A stretch of 64,000 bases of DNA, taken from the NCBI GenBank assembly GCA_951640165.1, contig OX621264.1, forward strand, positions 811,001 through 875,000, written 5' to 3'. This document shows, one piece after another, positions 63,812 through 64,000 of the stretch (position 1 is its first letter; each line of letters opens with the position of its first letter). This stretch comes from Pseudoips prasinana (lineage: Eukaryota > Arthropoda > Insecta > Lepidoptera > Nolidae). The notes under the pieces are model-generated. The model was not told where the DNA came from, did no database searches, and saw only the letters and a program-made list of their open reading frames with translations. A program made the translations under genes and the position numbers.

Positions 63812-64000
63812 CCTCGTTGGTCTAGCGGTAGCGTGCTCAACCGCAGATAACGAGGTTCTGGGTTCAAATCCCGGATCGGACCAAAAGTGATTTTGGGATT
63901 ATTATGTAAAAAGAAAAATGAAGTCTGGGAGTTGGTCTCCGAAGCACGGGGGTATAATATTCGCGTACTCTATACCTATATATTTGTTTTGTTTTTTTCT
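63812..64000 (+). mobile_element. tRNA-derived SINE T
   Basis: Head 'gttggtctagcggtagcgtg', box B 'gggttcaaatcccgg', then 'gattttgggattattatg' and 'ccgaagcacgggggtataat'. The acceptor stem does not pair, so it is not a working tRNA gene. The copy runs towards the window edge. Confidence 0.8.

Overview
The window looks like animal nuclear DNA, very probably from a butterfly or moth. I see no bacterial operon, ribosome binding site or CRISPR array. The lepidopteran assignment rests on four things: short Helitron-like elements that begin TCTATAC and end in a small GC hairpin plus CTAG; several tRNA-derived SINE families; mariner, CR1-like, R1-like, RTE-like and Penelope-like elements; and AT-rich DNA between them. 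Organism and family names come from memory of these repeat types; no search was run.

Only one host gene is well supported. Two phase-0 exons at the left edge (423-527 and 1979-2053, + strand) have good splice sites and end in a stop codon. They encode the last 59 residues of a protein I do not recognise. Its intron and the DNA just past its stop are full of repeats: a LINE remnant whose target-site duplication copied the 3' splice site, a MITE, Helitron ends, and a satellite-like array starting within about 10 nt of the stop. A tentative non-coding first exon (about 37.98-38.18 kb) and an unexplained 68-codon ORF (39.3-39.5 kb) are the only other host candidates.

The rest is transposon landscape. 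3.3-4.6 kb: an intact mariner inside the satellite array. 5.1-11.5 kb: SINEs, MITEs and LINE tails. 11.8-14.1 kb: a broken PIF/Harbinger-like locus in which a MADF/BESS reading frame (+) and a DDE transposase (-) appear to have interlocked exons. 14.9-19 kb: LINE fragments. 20.6-21.2 kb: a 569-bp element with 164-bp inverted arms. 21.7-32.4 kb: two related CR1-like LINEs in tandem on the - strand, the left one nearly complete. 32.8-35.1 kb: a decayed R1-like LINE (+). 35.2-42.6 kb: MITEs, SINEs and quieter DNA. 42.6-46.6 kb: a LINE with both reading frames open (+), followed directly by a truncated second LINE. 50.3-51.6 kb: a second mariner, the same length as the first, inverted, and almost identical. 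52-64 kb: a mosaic of SINEs, Helitrons, MITEs, RTE tails, a Penelope-like GIY-YIG fragment and a C-rich minisatellite.

Nested insertions fix several element boundaries: a Helitron in a SINE (62973-63297), a Helitron in another repeat (56025-56314), and a TA-flanked MITE in two different repeats (19486-19620, 52029-52163). The most unusual points are the interlocked Harbinger locus, a palindromic MITE family in which every copy carries TGACGTCA, the splice-site duplication in the host gene, and hairpin-forming inverted micro-insertions inside two unrelated LINEs.
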